Made by a program: the position numbers and the translations under genes
Shown: in pieces, positions 1-10,217 of the stretch
Position numbering within the stretch: position 1 is the first letter of the stretch
How the letters are laid out: each line of letters starts with the position of its first letter
Notes under the pieces: generated by a model
What the model saw: the letters and a program-made list of their open reading frames with translations, nothing else
What the model was told of the DNA's origin: nothing
Databases searched by the model: none
Source: Conidiobolus incongruus B7586
Lineage: Eukaryota; Entomophthoromycota; Entomophthoromycetes; Entomophthorales; Conidiobolaceae
Assembly (NCBI GenBank): GCA_000697335.1
Contig: JNEM01006228.1
Location: 1-33,773, forward strand
Length of the DNA: 33,773 nucleotides
Direction of reading: 5' to 3'

Positions 1-93
1 TTTAAATCAAAGCTAATTAAATTATTAATAAAAAACATATTTAATTTTTATTTTATGACTTATTTTTATAGGCTAGTGAATTTATAAGCATAG

Positions 94-119
94 TAATAAT
101 AATAATAATAATAATAATT
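94..119. repeat. (TAA)n microsatellite
   Basis: About eight uninterrupted TAA units. A similar shorter run lies at 6510-6526 inside the mariner remnant and another at 18244-18261. Confidence 0.9.
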
Positions 120-479
120 AATTTTAAAACTATTCAAAACTAAAGAAATTAATATTTTTTGTTAATAAAATTATTTATTTTTAGGAATTTAAATCTTATT
201 AATTTTAATCAATAATTATTTTGGTAATGTTTTTTATTACAATATTTATATCAAAGTTAATATATAATAAATTAACCTTTAAGATACGATATTAACAAAT
301 AGAATAATAATTTGTATATGCCTTATTTTGAATAAATTTTATTTAATCTTTGAATTTTAAATTTATAGCTATATATAAAACTTAAAGTTAATTATTATTT
401 TATTCTGATTTTATTGTTTGTATTTTACTTAATTAATTTTAAAACCAGGTTATCAAAATATAGCCTATTTGGATTTTTT

Positions 480-550
480 ATGGATATTATTATAGTGATA
501 TTTTATAATATATATTATTATAATAATTGCTGATAATTTATAATATCCAT
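480..550. repeat. AT-rich inverted repeat
   Basis: Perfect 11-base arms (ATGGATATTAT at 480-490 and its complement at 540-550) separated by 49 bases. The arms do not extend further. In DNA this AT-rich such a palindrome may be chance, and no target-site duplication is visible. Confidence 0.4.
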
Positions 551-1377
551 TTTTATATTCAATGAATTAATCTCTCACTTTTTTGAAATGAACCAAATTT
601 TATCATAATTGAATTAATATAATTATTTTATTTATAGAAAGTAAAATAGAAATATATATTATTATAAATATTTAAAATAGCATTTTTTAATTTCATTTAT
701 ATATATTGATAATAATATTATTTTCAAATTTTTTTTATTTTTAATTAAGTATTTGTATTATATAGTAGTTATATATCCAAAACTGGATTATTTAAAATAA
801 AACGAAGTTAATAAACTAATGCATATCCCCACATAATATACTCCTATATTATTATATTTAATTAATCTTTCTTTATACCTTTATAATTTATTTATCTTAT
901 AAAGCATAAGTTTGATTGTTGATATCATTTATTTACCAATTTAAGTTAATAATAGGGTATATTAATAATTATATAAAAGAATTTAAATATATTGACTTAA
1001 AATTTATGATATTCGAAAATAGTTAATTTATTTAATAAATATTCAATTTAAAAATATATCATATTTAACTTTATAAATTGACAAATATCTATTATTGTTT
1101 ATATTATATATATATGTATATATTGATAATGAATTTCCTAATATATTGTCATTGCATTTATCACACCAGTTCCTTTATAATAAATGTATTAAATGTTACA
1201 AAAAGCCTTATGCATTGCAAATACTAATTAGTATAAACATTGTTTAATTAAATTAAAACCAAATTGCTAATGAATGCAATTGGTGTTATATAGCAGTAAA
1301 TATAAAAATAGTAAGCAATATTCAATCAATATAAGTAAGTACTTAAACATGTCGAAAATTATAATTGATAGATAAGA

Positions 1378-2567
1378 TTATAACTGAACTTCAGCAGCCA
1401 TTTGAGTATTATTTAAGCCAGCTATCAAATTTTTGATAGCTAAATCTACCATTGCTTCTCTAGTTTCGATATTAGCAGTTCCCAAATGAGGTGTGATGAC
1501 AACATTATCTAATTTGAGTAATTCAGAATCTAAAGGCAAGGGCTCAGGATCCGTGACATCTAAACCAGCACCTACAATCTCGCCAGTTTTCAGAGCCTTA
1601 ATCAAATCATTTTGCTGAATTACAGCACCTCTGGAACTATTCAATAAAATTGCAGTATTTTTCATTTTATGAAATACTTCAGCATTGAACAAATGCTTGG
1701 TATCATTGTTAAAGTTACAGTTAATACTTAAAATATCACTCTGCCTCAGCAATTCATCAAAGCTGACGTACTCAGCATTCAACTCTTGTTCAAAATCCGG
1801 TTTTCGAGATCTAGAATTATAAATAATTTTCTGTGGATTGAACCCTTTAAATCTTTTGGCAGTAGCTTGACCAATTCTACCAGCACCAAATATTCCAATA
1901 ACTTTGCCAGTTATTGATGTACCTACCATAAAGTCGGGATCCAAGGGACTCCAAGCCTGGTTCTTGACTAAATTGGCACCTTTGAAAAGATTACGCGATA
2001 CCATTAATGCAAGTCCTATATTAACATCAGCGACAGCATCTGTTAACACATCGGGAGTATGGCCTAAACGAATGTTGCGTTTTTTTAATTCCTCTGTGTC
2101 AACATGATCATATCCTACGCTTATAGTCGATATCACCTAATGATTTTTTTGAATATAATTTGATACTATGATTAAACGATAAAAACTTACTTTTAATTGT
2201 GAACCTAAAAATCACATCTATTAAAATTCAATAACTTAGCAACCATTAATTTGATAACTTACCCACATAATCTAAAAATTCTTTGTCAATTTTTCCTAAC
2301 ATTGGGATAACCATAATGCCTTCAGCACCTAATAACGTTAACACTAATACTATCATTATTATTCACAAATACCTTTGCAAATTTTCAGGTATTGTTCTCG
2401 AGTCATAAGCTTAGGATCTTGCCACCATTTTAAATCCCATCTAATTAAAATGAATATTGTATTCTAAAATTACATCAACAATATATTTACTGTGTGGCCA
2501 ATTCTGTTATCCATTGATTAGCATTAGGTGTTAAGTTTAAACAAATTGCTACTTTAGGTCTATTCAT
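1378..2567 (-). CDS. GRHPR: Glyoxylate/hydroxypyruvate reductase (D-2-hydroxyacid dehydrogenase), 5 exons
   Basis: Exons, all on the minus strand: 2491-2567, 2373-2440, 2263-2328, 2191-2204 and 1378-2136. Every junction has GT/AG ends, and the joined frame gives 327 residues, almost exactly the length of human GRHPR (328). The start is the ATG at 2567 (MNRPKVAICLN). The family reduces glyoxylate and hydroxypyruvate with NAD(P)H, usually in the cytosol. The substrate domain comes first. The Rossmann motif GAGRIG is at residues 159-164, followed by the catalytic Arg 244 (in SSRGA), Glu 273 (in DVTDPEPLP) and His 292 (in ITPHLG). The GRHPR hallmarks LKVISTISVGYDHVD, GHTPDVLTD and GLDVTDPEPLP are all present, so it is closer to GRHPR than to formate or lactate dehydrogenases. 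Exon 4 is only 14 bases long. A decayed paralogue lies at 5362-7815. Cofactor preference and cell location cannot be read with certainty. Confidence 0.93.
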
Positions 2568-4856
2568 TTTAATTTCAAATTGCTAAGATTGTATTTATCA
2601 GTTAAAATTTAATAATTTGATTCAAAATTGAATAACTATTTCAAAGTATTTATATAATTTGTTTTTCAAGATAAATTAATAAAAAAAAATGGGATTTAAT
2701 TTAAAATTGAAGGAATTTTTTTTCTTTAAAATTTATTAATTTTGATAAATTTTGAAACATTCTAATCTGGACATGTCCCTCTCACTTTACAATGCAGATT
2801 AGCAACGAAATTAGTATTTATTGTAAAAAACCTATTTAAATTTGTGATATTTCATCTATAGTTCAATTCTCCAATGAAATTTAAGATGGAAATTTTGTGG
2901 CATAATTTTTCAATTAATTGATAAAAAAGCAATTATTTTCATGATGGTTATTAGCTTTAGCATTTTCGAATTAAAAATTAATTGAATGATATCTATACAT
3001 AGTTAAATATGTTATCAGATATTAAAGGTTTTGTAACTTAAGCCAAAAAATCATTGAATATAGTTTTGGTATAATAAAATTCAATTTATTTGATAAGATA
3101 TTATATATATATATATAAACCAATCAATATTTCTAAAACCTTTTAGTCAATTAGTTCCATATAAACTCGGAATTGTTATCTTTCCCTTTTAAAGTACACT
3201 CTTTAATCAAATATCAATATACTATGCCATAGGTTTTTGCTCAATCATATATTGTGTATTCGATTTATATACCAAAAATTGTAAATTATTCTAAAATATG
3301 AATATAATATTCTATTCAACCAATAAGAGTTTGTAAATAGTTTTTCAAACCAAAAGGATAGTCTGTATTTTTGAATAATCCATTTGACAGAAACCATCTA
3401 ATTCAAAACCTTATTGATTAGGTAGCTTTCCAATCATTGTTAGATTAAAATGGATACTGTATGATAATATTTAGTTTATGTAGAATATAATTTACAACAA
3501 CCTGGAATTAAATATATATTAACAACCATTTTAATTGGTTTATTACCATTGATAATTATATTTCAAAATTTAATAAAATATGAAAAATGAATATAACTGC
3601 ATATCAATGATTTTGTATATCATTCATTGATTGAAATCTAAAAAAGTTACAATAGTTGGGTATAAATGTATTTATAGCAGTTTTGTTTAACTACAGTTTT
3701 GTCCATCAGATATTTATTCTGATATATTATATTAATCAGGATATGAATGTATTTTTATTATTTTAATTTATCTAAATGGATCTGACAAGAAAATTAATCA
3801 ACAATATTTGATATATTATAATATTGACAAAATTTATCCATCATATATCTTAATAGATTGATTATATAAGAAAATTAGGCTTTAATAATAAAAATAATAT
3901 ATAATGAAATATTTATTGACATAGTTATAGAGATATTGATATATTTAATTAATCAAATTTTAATATGAAATATTTCATCTTATTGAATTATTTTAAGATT
4001 ATAAAAGATTGTGAAAATTGAATAAAAAATCCAATCCTATTTAAATTTCTGATAACAATTCTATTAGATTTAATCAGCAGTCACAATAATCAGCTTAATC
4101 CATGTATATTATATAGAGTACTTAATATATGCCATTTAAAACAATAGTTTTTAATCCAATTATTATATTTATATATCATATTATTTTGTCTTATTAAATT
4201 CTAAAAATTGCATATAAATATCTAATATCATAAATTTAAATTAAGTTAGAATGAATCAATGAAAAATTATAAAATTTGGTTGCTAGAAATTATAAAAATA
4301 CCAATTTAAAAATACTATTTAAAAAATTATTATTGAATAAAACATATATATTGAGATTGATGATTTAATTAATTAATTAATATATATTCATCAATGAAAG
4401 ATTTGGCTTATTAAAATTATCTAATTATACACTTTCAATGATATTCTATAATTGATTATCATTATAAATGATCATAGATTATTTGATTATTTATAAGATC
4501 TATATAAATGTTGATATTTTGATATATTTTTATCAAAGCAAATAAAGATATAGCCTAATTATCTGCATATTAAAATTACCTAAATATTTTCATATAATAA
4601 AATATTGTAATTCATAGAACTCAATCATGTACTCAAATTAGTTAAATACAATTTAATATTTGTCTAAAAATTTATTATTATGATTACTTTTATTTTTAGA
4701 TTTATATCTTACAAGGTTTTGAATTAAATGAGTTCAGGCTTATAGAGAGATTTATTCAACTAATAAATAGAATGATATCTTGTATTAAATATGAAAAATA
4801 ATGACTGATTGAATATTATTTACAATAATTTTCCAATTTGTCTTACAAAATGATGG
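2568..4856. other. Intergenic DNA upstream of GRHPR
   Basis: About 2.3 kb without a supportable gene on either strand. It must contain the GRHPR promoter, but no specific element can be named. A short (TA)n run is at 3102-3117. The 3' part grades into the dispersed repeat that starts near 4857. Confidence 0.65.
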
Positions 4857-5284
4857 GAAATAATTTTGTCAATCACTCAAGGAACTGCGATTACCACACT
4901 GAATCGAGAAGTAACATTGGAAACCCATTTCCTGAACTGTGTGGTTGTGTTCCTTTATGTCACTGAGCCATTCCTATCCATAAAAATCGAATGAAAACTA
5001 ATATAAGATTATCACAAATGAACTAATAAACATATCTCTTTTATCTTCATTTCAAAAGTATCCAGTTACTTAGTTTTTCTCGTAACCCTCACAAAAGTGT
5101 TTAGTTTTGACGAGAGTAAGATATTTACTGTACTCAAGGAACCCAATTTACACTGAGCCATTTTCGCCTCGTTTGGTGAACTCCATTAATTTCCCCTAAC
5201 TCTGCGATAATACATTGTTTACTACTGGCGATTCCCCATTTAAGCTCTAAAAGTTTATTTCCTCCCACAATTAAGGTTGTCAAA
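4857..5284 (+). repeat. Two-copy non-coding repeat, copy 1
   Basis: This stretch aligns along almost its whole length with 24946-25357 in the same orientation. I estimate roughly 70 percent identity by eye. Shared landmarks include CACTCAAGGAACT (copy 2: CACTCAAGAAACT), TTTATCTTCATTTCAA, and the block around GTTTGGTGAA followed by TTACTGTACT/TTTACCACAG-type stretches. There is also weak internal repetition: ACTCAAGGAAC followed by ACACTGA occurs near 4876 and again near 5133. No open frame survives in either copy. It is less AT-rich than its surroundings. It could be an old transposon, a dead gene family or an untranslated RNA; I cannot assign it. Confidence 0.75.
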
Positions 5285-5731
5285 AATCATCAAATCATCA
5301 ATTTACTGATATCTAAGGAAAAGTTGAATAAATTTGATCAGATTGTGTTCAAAAGTGTTTTTTAAATTGTAATAATAATTGAACTTTGGCAGCCGTTTCA
5401 GTATTGTTAATACCTGTAACCACATTTCAATAGTTAAATCAACCATTGCTTCTCAAGTTTCAATACTACCTAATCCAAAGTGAGGAACAATCGCCACATT
5501 CTCTAATTTATATAGTTCACTATCTAAGGCCAAAGGCTGAGGATCAGTTATATCTAATCTAGCTCTAGCAATTTCACTAGCTTTGAGAATTTTAATCAAA
5601 TCATCTTACTCAGTTACTCCACCTCGAGAACTATTCAACAAAGAGCTGAATTCACTATTATGTTAAACACTTGAGTATTGAAAAAAATGCTTCATATTTT
5701 GATTGAAAATACAATTAATATATAAAATATA

Positions 5732-5753
5732 TAGTTGTTCAAAAAGTAATTTC
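5732..5753 (+). repeat. Left terminal inverted repeat of the mariner remnant
   Basis: Begins TAGTTGTTCAAAAAG next to a TA dinucleotide. The exact edge is uncertain by 2-4 bases because the flank is itself TATATA. Confidence 0.7.
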
Positions 5754-6996
5754 CTATACTTTAATCAATTATGATTTTTTATAGTCATAATTATTTCACT
5801 GGTATTTTAGTATTATTTAAACGATATTAAGTGATCCAAGAATAGATCATATTCAGTATATATATATATATCACTTTCTTGGAGAGTTCCAATAAATACA
5901 AAATGACTAAAAATTATAGAATTTCAAATTTTACCTAATAAAAATTTTATCGAAATATCATACTATACAGAACTTTCTATATTAACTATTAGCAAAAATC
6001 TCCAAGTAGCAACTGGTGGCAAAAGGCTTTTAAAGTATAATATTACAAATTGGTTTAATTAACTCAAAGTTAAAAGATCTAATATAAAAACCTTACCTTA
6101 TTTAATTTATCTTAAATTTATAACTAAAGAAATGCAAATAAAATTATGAAATATACCAAATATCACTTATATACCCAAATAATATAACTAGTACAATATA
6201 TTTTAATATTAACCCAATTCTTTATATTATTAACAATAATTTAAAATTAGTTAAAAAATAAAAATATAAATACCTTTATAATTTAATTTAAGATTAAATA
6301 AATAATAGAAGAAATATAGATAGGGTAAAATATTATTATAAATATACTTATATTACTTTATTTAAAAAAGATTATTACAATAAAAGGACTATAGATTTCA
6401 ATATTTAATCTATTGCTATAAAATGAAATGTGCTTAGGTTGATAAATCAAAATCACCACCACTAATTTTAAACAAAAGTATTTAAAAAACAATTATTATT
6501 AGGTATAGATAATAATAATAATAATATAGCACTTTACCATTCATTACTTGCAAAAATAAGCTATCATAGTAAATTTTAATTAAATTTTTAAACACTAATG
6601 TTATTACTTAGTGTGAGAAAAATTCAATTAAAAAATCATTTATTTTATATCATGATAGTTATATGCATATAATAATATTTATTAAAGATTTGAATATTGG
6701 AAAAAACTGGTTTTTATTACCACATCAACTATATTCACCAGATAAGAATCTTTATGATTATGTTGTTTTAATGTGTTGAAGAATTTGATTTAGGGAAATA
6801 TATTTGATAGCATTTCAACTTTACATTTCAAAATTGAAAGTGTAATTTTGAAAAATAAATTATAAAAACTTATGTAAAAAGGTTAAGCAATTACATTTAG
6901 TATAGAATTCTGATATTGAAAGACAATTTAATTAGCTATTAAAGTCCTATTACTTTTGCTTTGAATTTATTTTATTTTATTATAAAAATTTAAAAT

Positions 6997-7018
6997 TGGT
7001 GAGTTTTTTAAACCACTG
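6997..7018 (-). repeat. Right terminal inverted repeat of the mariner remnant
   Basis: Read on the minus strand it begins CAGTGGTTTAAAAAACTC and is followed outward by TA and then by the interrupted dehydrogenase codons. It matches the left end at most of the first 14 positions and is diverged inward. Confidence 0.7.
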
Positions 7019-8249
7019 TATATCATTCTGTTTCAACAACTCTGCAAAATTGATGTACTCAGTATTCAATTCCTTTTCAAATTCTGGCTTTCTCGGTCTA
7101 CTATCATAAATAATCTTGTGGGGATTGAACCATTTGAAACGCTTAGAGGCTGCTTGACCAATTCTGCCAGCGCCTAATATCTCCACAATTCTTTTCGCAA
7201 CTGAATTACCTACCATGAAATTTGGTTCTTATAAGTCCCAACTGCCGGTTTTGACTAGATGGTGCGATACCATTAAGAGTCCCAAATTGATGTCGGCTAT
7301 AGCGGTAGTCAACAATCGTGAGTGTAACCTAACCTAATATTGCATTTTTTGAGTTCCGCAATGTCGATATTGTTGTATCCTACACTCATTGTAGACACCA
7401 TTTTGAAACCATCAGCCAAACCCTACTAAAATCCAAAAGTTTCAGCTACTTTCAATTAAGACCCTGAAAATCCCATTAATACGCTGTTGTATCACACTTC
7501 AAATCATACAACTTACTAACAAAGTTCAAAAATTCCTTATCAATCTTTTCACCTCCTGAAATGACTAGAACACTTTCAACACCTAACAACTTTTAGTAGA
7601 TTTGTAACAGATTCCAAACAATTGCCTTTAGAAATTTCCAAATATAGTTGACTTGACATAGGTTTGGCTCATTTACACCACTTCATACCCCACCTAAATA
7701 AAATTAGCATTGGATAATTAATGTGTTGGTAGAATTACTCTTGACATAATTTGGAAAGTCATTAATTTGCTCTGGGTGTTAAACCTCTGATAATGAAGAC
7801 TTTGGGTTTAATCATTTTTTTATTAATTTTGGAAAATTAAAAGTAAATTAGGATTAGAAATTGGTGATGTATTCCATCTGCGAATCATTTATAGTAAAAC
7901 AATTCATCAAAATTTAATAAAGGGTTTGTATTGGATGACCATTGTGTGGTAAGGACCATATAATTTGGTTGGGTTGTGACTTGAATAATTAAAATAATCG
8001 GATCAATGGAATATCATTTAATAAATTTGATTCTGAAAAATAATATTAATAACAATAAAAACCAAATGATTATATTGAAATGTATTATTTTGAGTTTGGT
8101 ATTTACCAACTAAGACGGAGTTCTTTGAACTGATAAATTAGTAACACTTTAGAAATGGTTAAAAATCTAATGCTGGTTAGCTTATTATTCTTAGGAATTT
8201 TATTCTTTTGACGAGATCTCCTTCCATCAAACAGTATTAAAAGTTTCAT

Positions 8250-9373
8250 TTATTTGACGAGTACAAATATCAATACGAAGAATAAGATTGCAGCAAAAAT
8301 CTTAATCATGAGCCATCGATTCGACGTCAAATTGGTGTAGTATTTAAGTAATTCTTTTTGAGCTCCCGTTACATTCATTTCTAGGTCTTCGACATTTGCA
8401 TCAATTCTATTAAAATGATCAATATAAATATTATAATAGAGTGAGATTTGCGTTACCTTTGAACTACATCTCGCTGTTCACTCACCATTTGAGCTAATTG
8501 CTGGAACACACTTCCCAATTCTGCAATAGTGGACTCTATGTTCTGAATGGCTGTTGCTCGATTGTCAATGTAAGAATCCTAAAGTACATCAATATTTAAT
8601 CTCAATATTTAATAATAAGTAATTACTTGACTCTCTATCAATTCCAACTGCTGCATTGAAGTGCCACCCAAATCCAAAGCTAAAAATTCCTTCTTTTCAC
8701 CTTGCCCCTGATCGTCGTAAAAATTTTGTTGATTAGGAGCCTTAGAATAAGTAAATTTTTCTTTACGTTCGGAACTCGCCTTCATATTCTATTTATCTCA
8801 TTAATAACACTTTGATAAAATTAGTGTATAATTAATTACTTGAGTTCTTATTTCCAATACATCCTTAAAACTCATAGAAGTATTAGCCAACTGGGATTGC
8901 AAATTCGTCACTACATTGGTTTTATGCTCTTCAGCTTGTCTTTTACCACTCTTTTGGGATTTGGACAGCTGTTGCAAATTCGATAATTTTAAGTTAATAT
9001 TGGCAATATCTTGTTTAATAGAGAAAGTGAGATCCTAAATATTGGTGAATAAAATGTATAGGATGATAATTAGGATTAAGTTACATTGATTTCAGTTGGC
9101 ATATCGTCGAATAGAGTACGCCTCTTAGCCACTAACAAAATATTAACGTTTATAATTATAAAACTTAAAAAATAAAAGTTATTTACATCGTGTCAGTTTC
9201 TGCAATTTATCGTGAGTTCCACCAATCTCTTTAGCGATTTGACTCGCCAACAAGCTGAACTCATTCTTGTGTTTTGGACTGCTTCCTTGATGTGTTGGTA
9301 GTGGTGGACTCTTGTTCAATCTAATTTGTAAATTTTTACTAACTGAAAAAAATTCTTGAGATCTATCTCTCAT
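8250..9373 (-). CDS. SED5: Sed5/syntaxin-5 Golgi t-SNARE, 6 exons
   Basis: Exons on the minus strand: 9187-9373, 9085-9131, 8840-9034, 8627-8788, 8457-8578 and 8250-8406. All have GT/AG junctions and the joined frame gives 289 residues. Sed5 is the Qa-SNARE of the cis-Golgi, driving fusion of ER-derived and intra-Golgi vesicles. The N-terminal MRDRSQEFF is the Sed5-type peptide that binds the Sly1 protein. LAKRRTLFDD at residues 63-72 is the conserved link into the Habc region (about 50-140). The SNARE helix covers about residues 198-258 (IQNIESTIAELGSVFQQLAQMV), with the central zero-layer Gln at 232 and RIDANVEDLE after it. SNRWLMIKIF leads into a single C-terminal membrane anchor at about 269-288, with no lumenal tail. 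The gene is slightly shorter than yeast Sed5 (about 340). The dead GRHPR copy starts about 430 bases downstream on the same strand; PCF11 lies upstream. Confidence 0.96.
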
Positions 9374-10217
9374 CTTAATATTATTAAATTATATGGTATA
9401 TTATTTTAAGTTTGAAATTAAAGAGTATTTAGAGAGTTTAGATGATGAATTATAATATTTAGGATTAGGAATTATGAGTAAATTAAAAATTGGTAAATTA
9501 TAATCAAATTTCGGAATTATTTTTATTAATGGGCCAATTGTTGAAATTAATACAAATTGTTGGGCATTTGTTATTGGTTGTATTGTGTTAAAAATAAAAT
9601 TAGTCCCATGAATTTCAGAATTTAGAAATTAAATTAATAAATAAAATCTATGATTTCTAACTAATAATATTGTCAACCAATTGAAATTGATTAACCAATT
9701 GCTACTAATTTTAATCAATTAGATTGAATACCTTTACTAATCAATGAATAAACGATGAATCAATATTAGAATCACTAAAACTCTGGAAATTGATCTTTTT
9801 GTAACATAAGTAGAATTATATCAGATTAAATAATTTACAAAATTATTTTGAATACTATCATTAATTTAAATAATTGCTATTAATTTTATCATATACAATA
9901 ACCTCCTTAATTGAATAAAATGCTGTAAATTCATTAATTTCTTTTGAGTATCTGAGAATACGTAAAATGTTATAAATTGTAATAATATTCATAATATTAA
10001 TTATAATAAAATAATAAAATAATAAAATCAATTCAAAAATTTTCAAACAGTAAAGTTATATATTTTAAAATAATCAAATCTTTATTAGATAAATTTCAAA
10101 TTATAGATCTTGCCAACTTAATAAAGGCAAAATGATTGATCAAGCTTTTATATTAGACGATACTGAAAAATGTTACATTAGATATGAGAAAATACGCAGA
10201 TAGACAGCTAATGAGGA
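9374..10217. other. Intergenic region between PCF11 and SED5
   Basis: Both neighbours are on the minus strand, so this should contain the SED5 promoter and the PCF11 3' untranslated region. A 61-codon open stretch at 9861-10046 is made almost only of Ile, Tyr and Asn and is not supported as a gene. Nothing else is recognisable. Confidence 0.7.

Larger units (their letters stand above)
1..1377. other. AT-rich intergenic DNA
   Basis: No open reading frame of note and no recognisable RNA gene. The stretch is very AT-rich and contains a TAA microsatellite and one AT-rich inverted repeat, listed separately. The last few hundred bases probably hold the 3' untranslated region of the dehydrogenase gene that ends at 1378 on the minus strand. 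Confidence 0.7.
5730..7020 (+). mobile_element. Dead Tc1/mariner-family DNA transposon (mariner branch)
   Basis: An insertion of about 1.3 kb inside the GRHPR pseudogene, with TA at both ends. The left end reads AGTTGTTCAAAAAGTAATTTCC, like mariner termini. The right end, read inwards, is CAGTGGTTTAAAAAACTCACC; the two match at most of the first 14 positions. Removing the element and one TA restores the paralogous reading of the live gene (GATATTTTA), which fixes the insertion point to within a few bases. Inside, on the plus strand at about 6636-6775, one frame reads ILYHDSYMH and then WFLLPHQLYSPDKNLYDY. This matches the mariner HDNARPH and LLPHPPYSPDLAPSDY signatures that hold the last two catalytic Asp residues. 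A weaker match to the N-terminal helix-turn-helix end (NWWQKAFK) is at about 6011-6035. No long frame survives, so it cannot move by itself. Confidence 0.85.
5362..7815 (-). pseudogene. Decayed GRHPR paralogue, split by a mariner element
   Basis: A second copy of the neighbouring dehydrogenase, same strand, in dead form. Exon 1 begins at 7815 (MIKPKVFIIRGLTPRAN, against MNRPKVAICLNLTPNAN in the live gene) and soon hits stops where the live gene has Gln-Trp. Exons 2 and 3, and even the 14-base micro-exon near 7450, can still be found in order, so the copy arose by DNA duplication and not by retrotransposition. The NAD-binding stretch, with LGAGRIGQAASKRF, is well kept at about 7100-7190. After the codons for Asn-Asp-Ile at about 7021 the gene is interrupted by the mariner remnant. 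It resumes at about 5729 (ILYINC against ILSINC) and runs to a C-terminus ending AAKVQL. Several in-frame stops and frameshifts are spread through it, and the catalytic Glu in DPEPLP is now Gln (DPQPLA). The open stretch at 6980-7216 is part of this fossil, not a gene. Confidence 0.92.

Noticed and set aside
6980-7216. A short dehydrogenase-like gene of 78 codons
   Set aside because: It is the best-kept exon fragment of the pseudogene, and its last residues come from the end of the mariner insertion.
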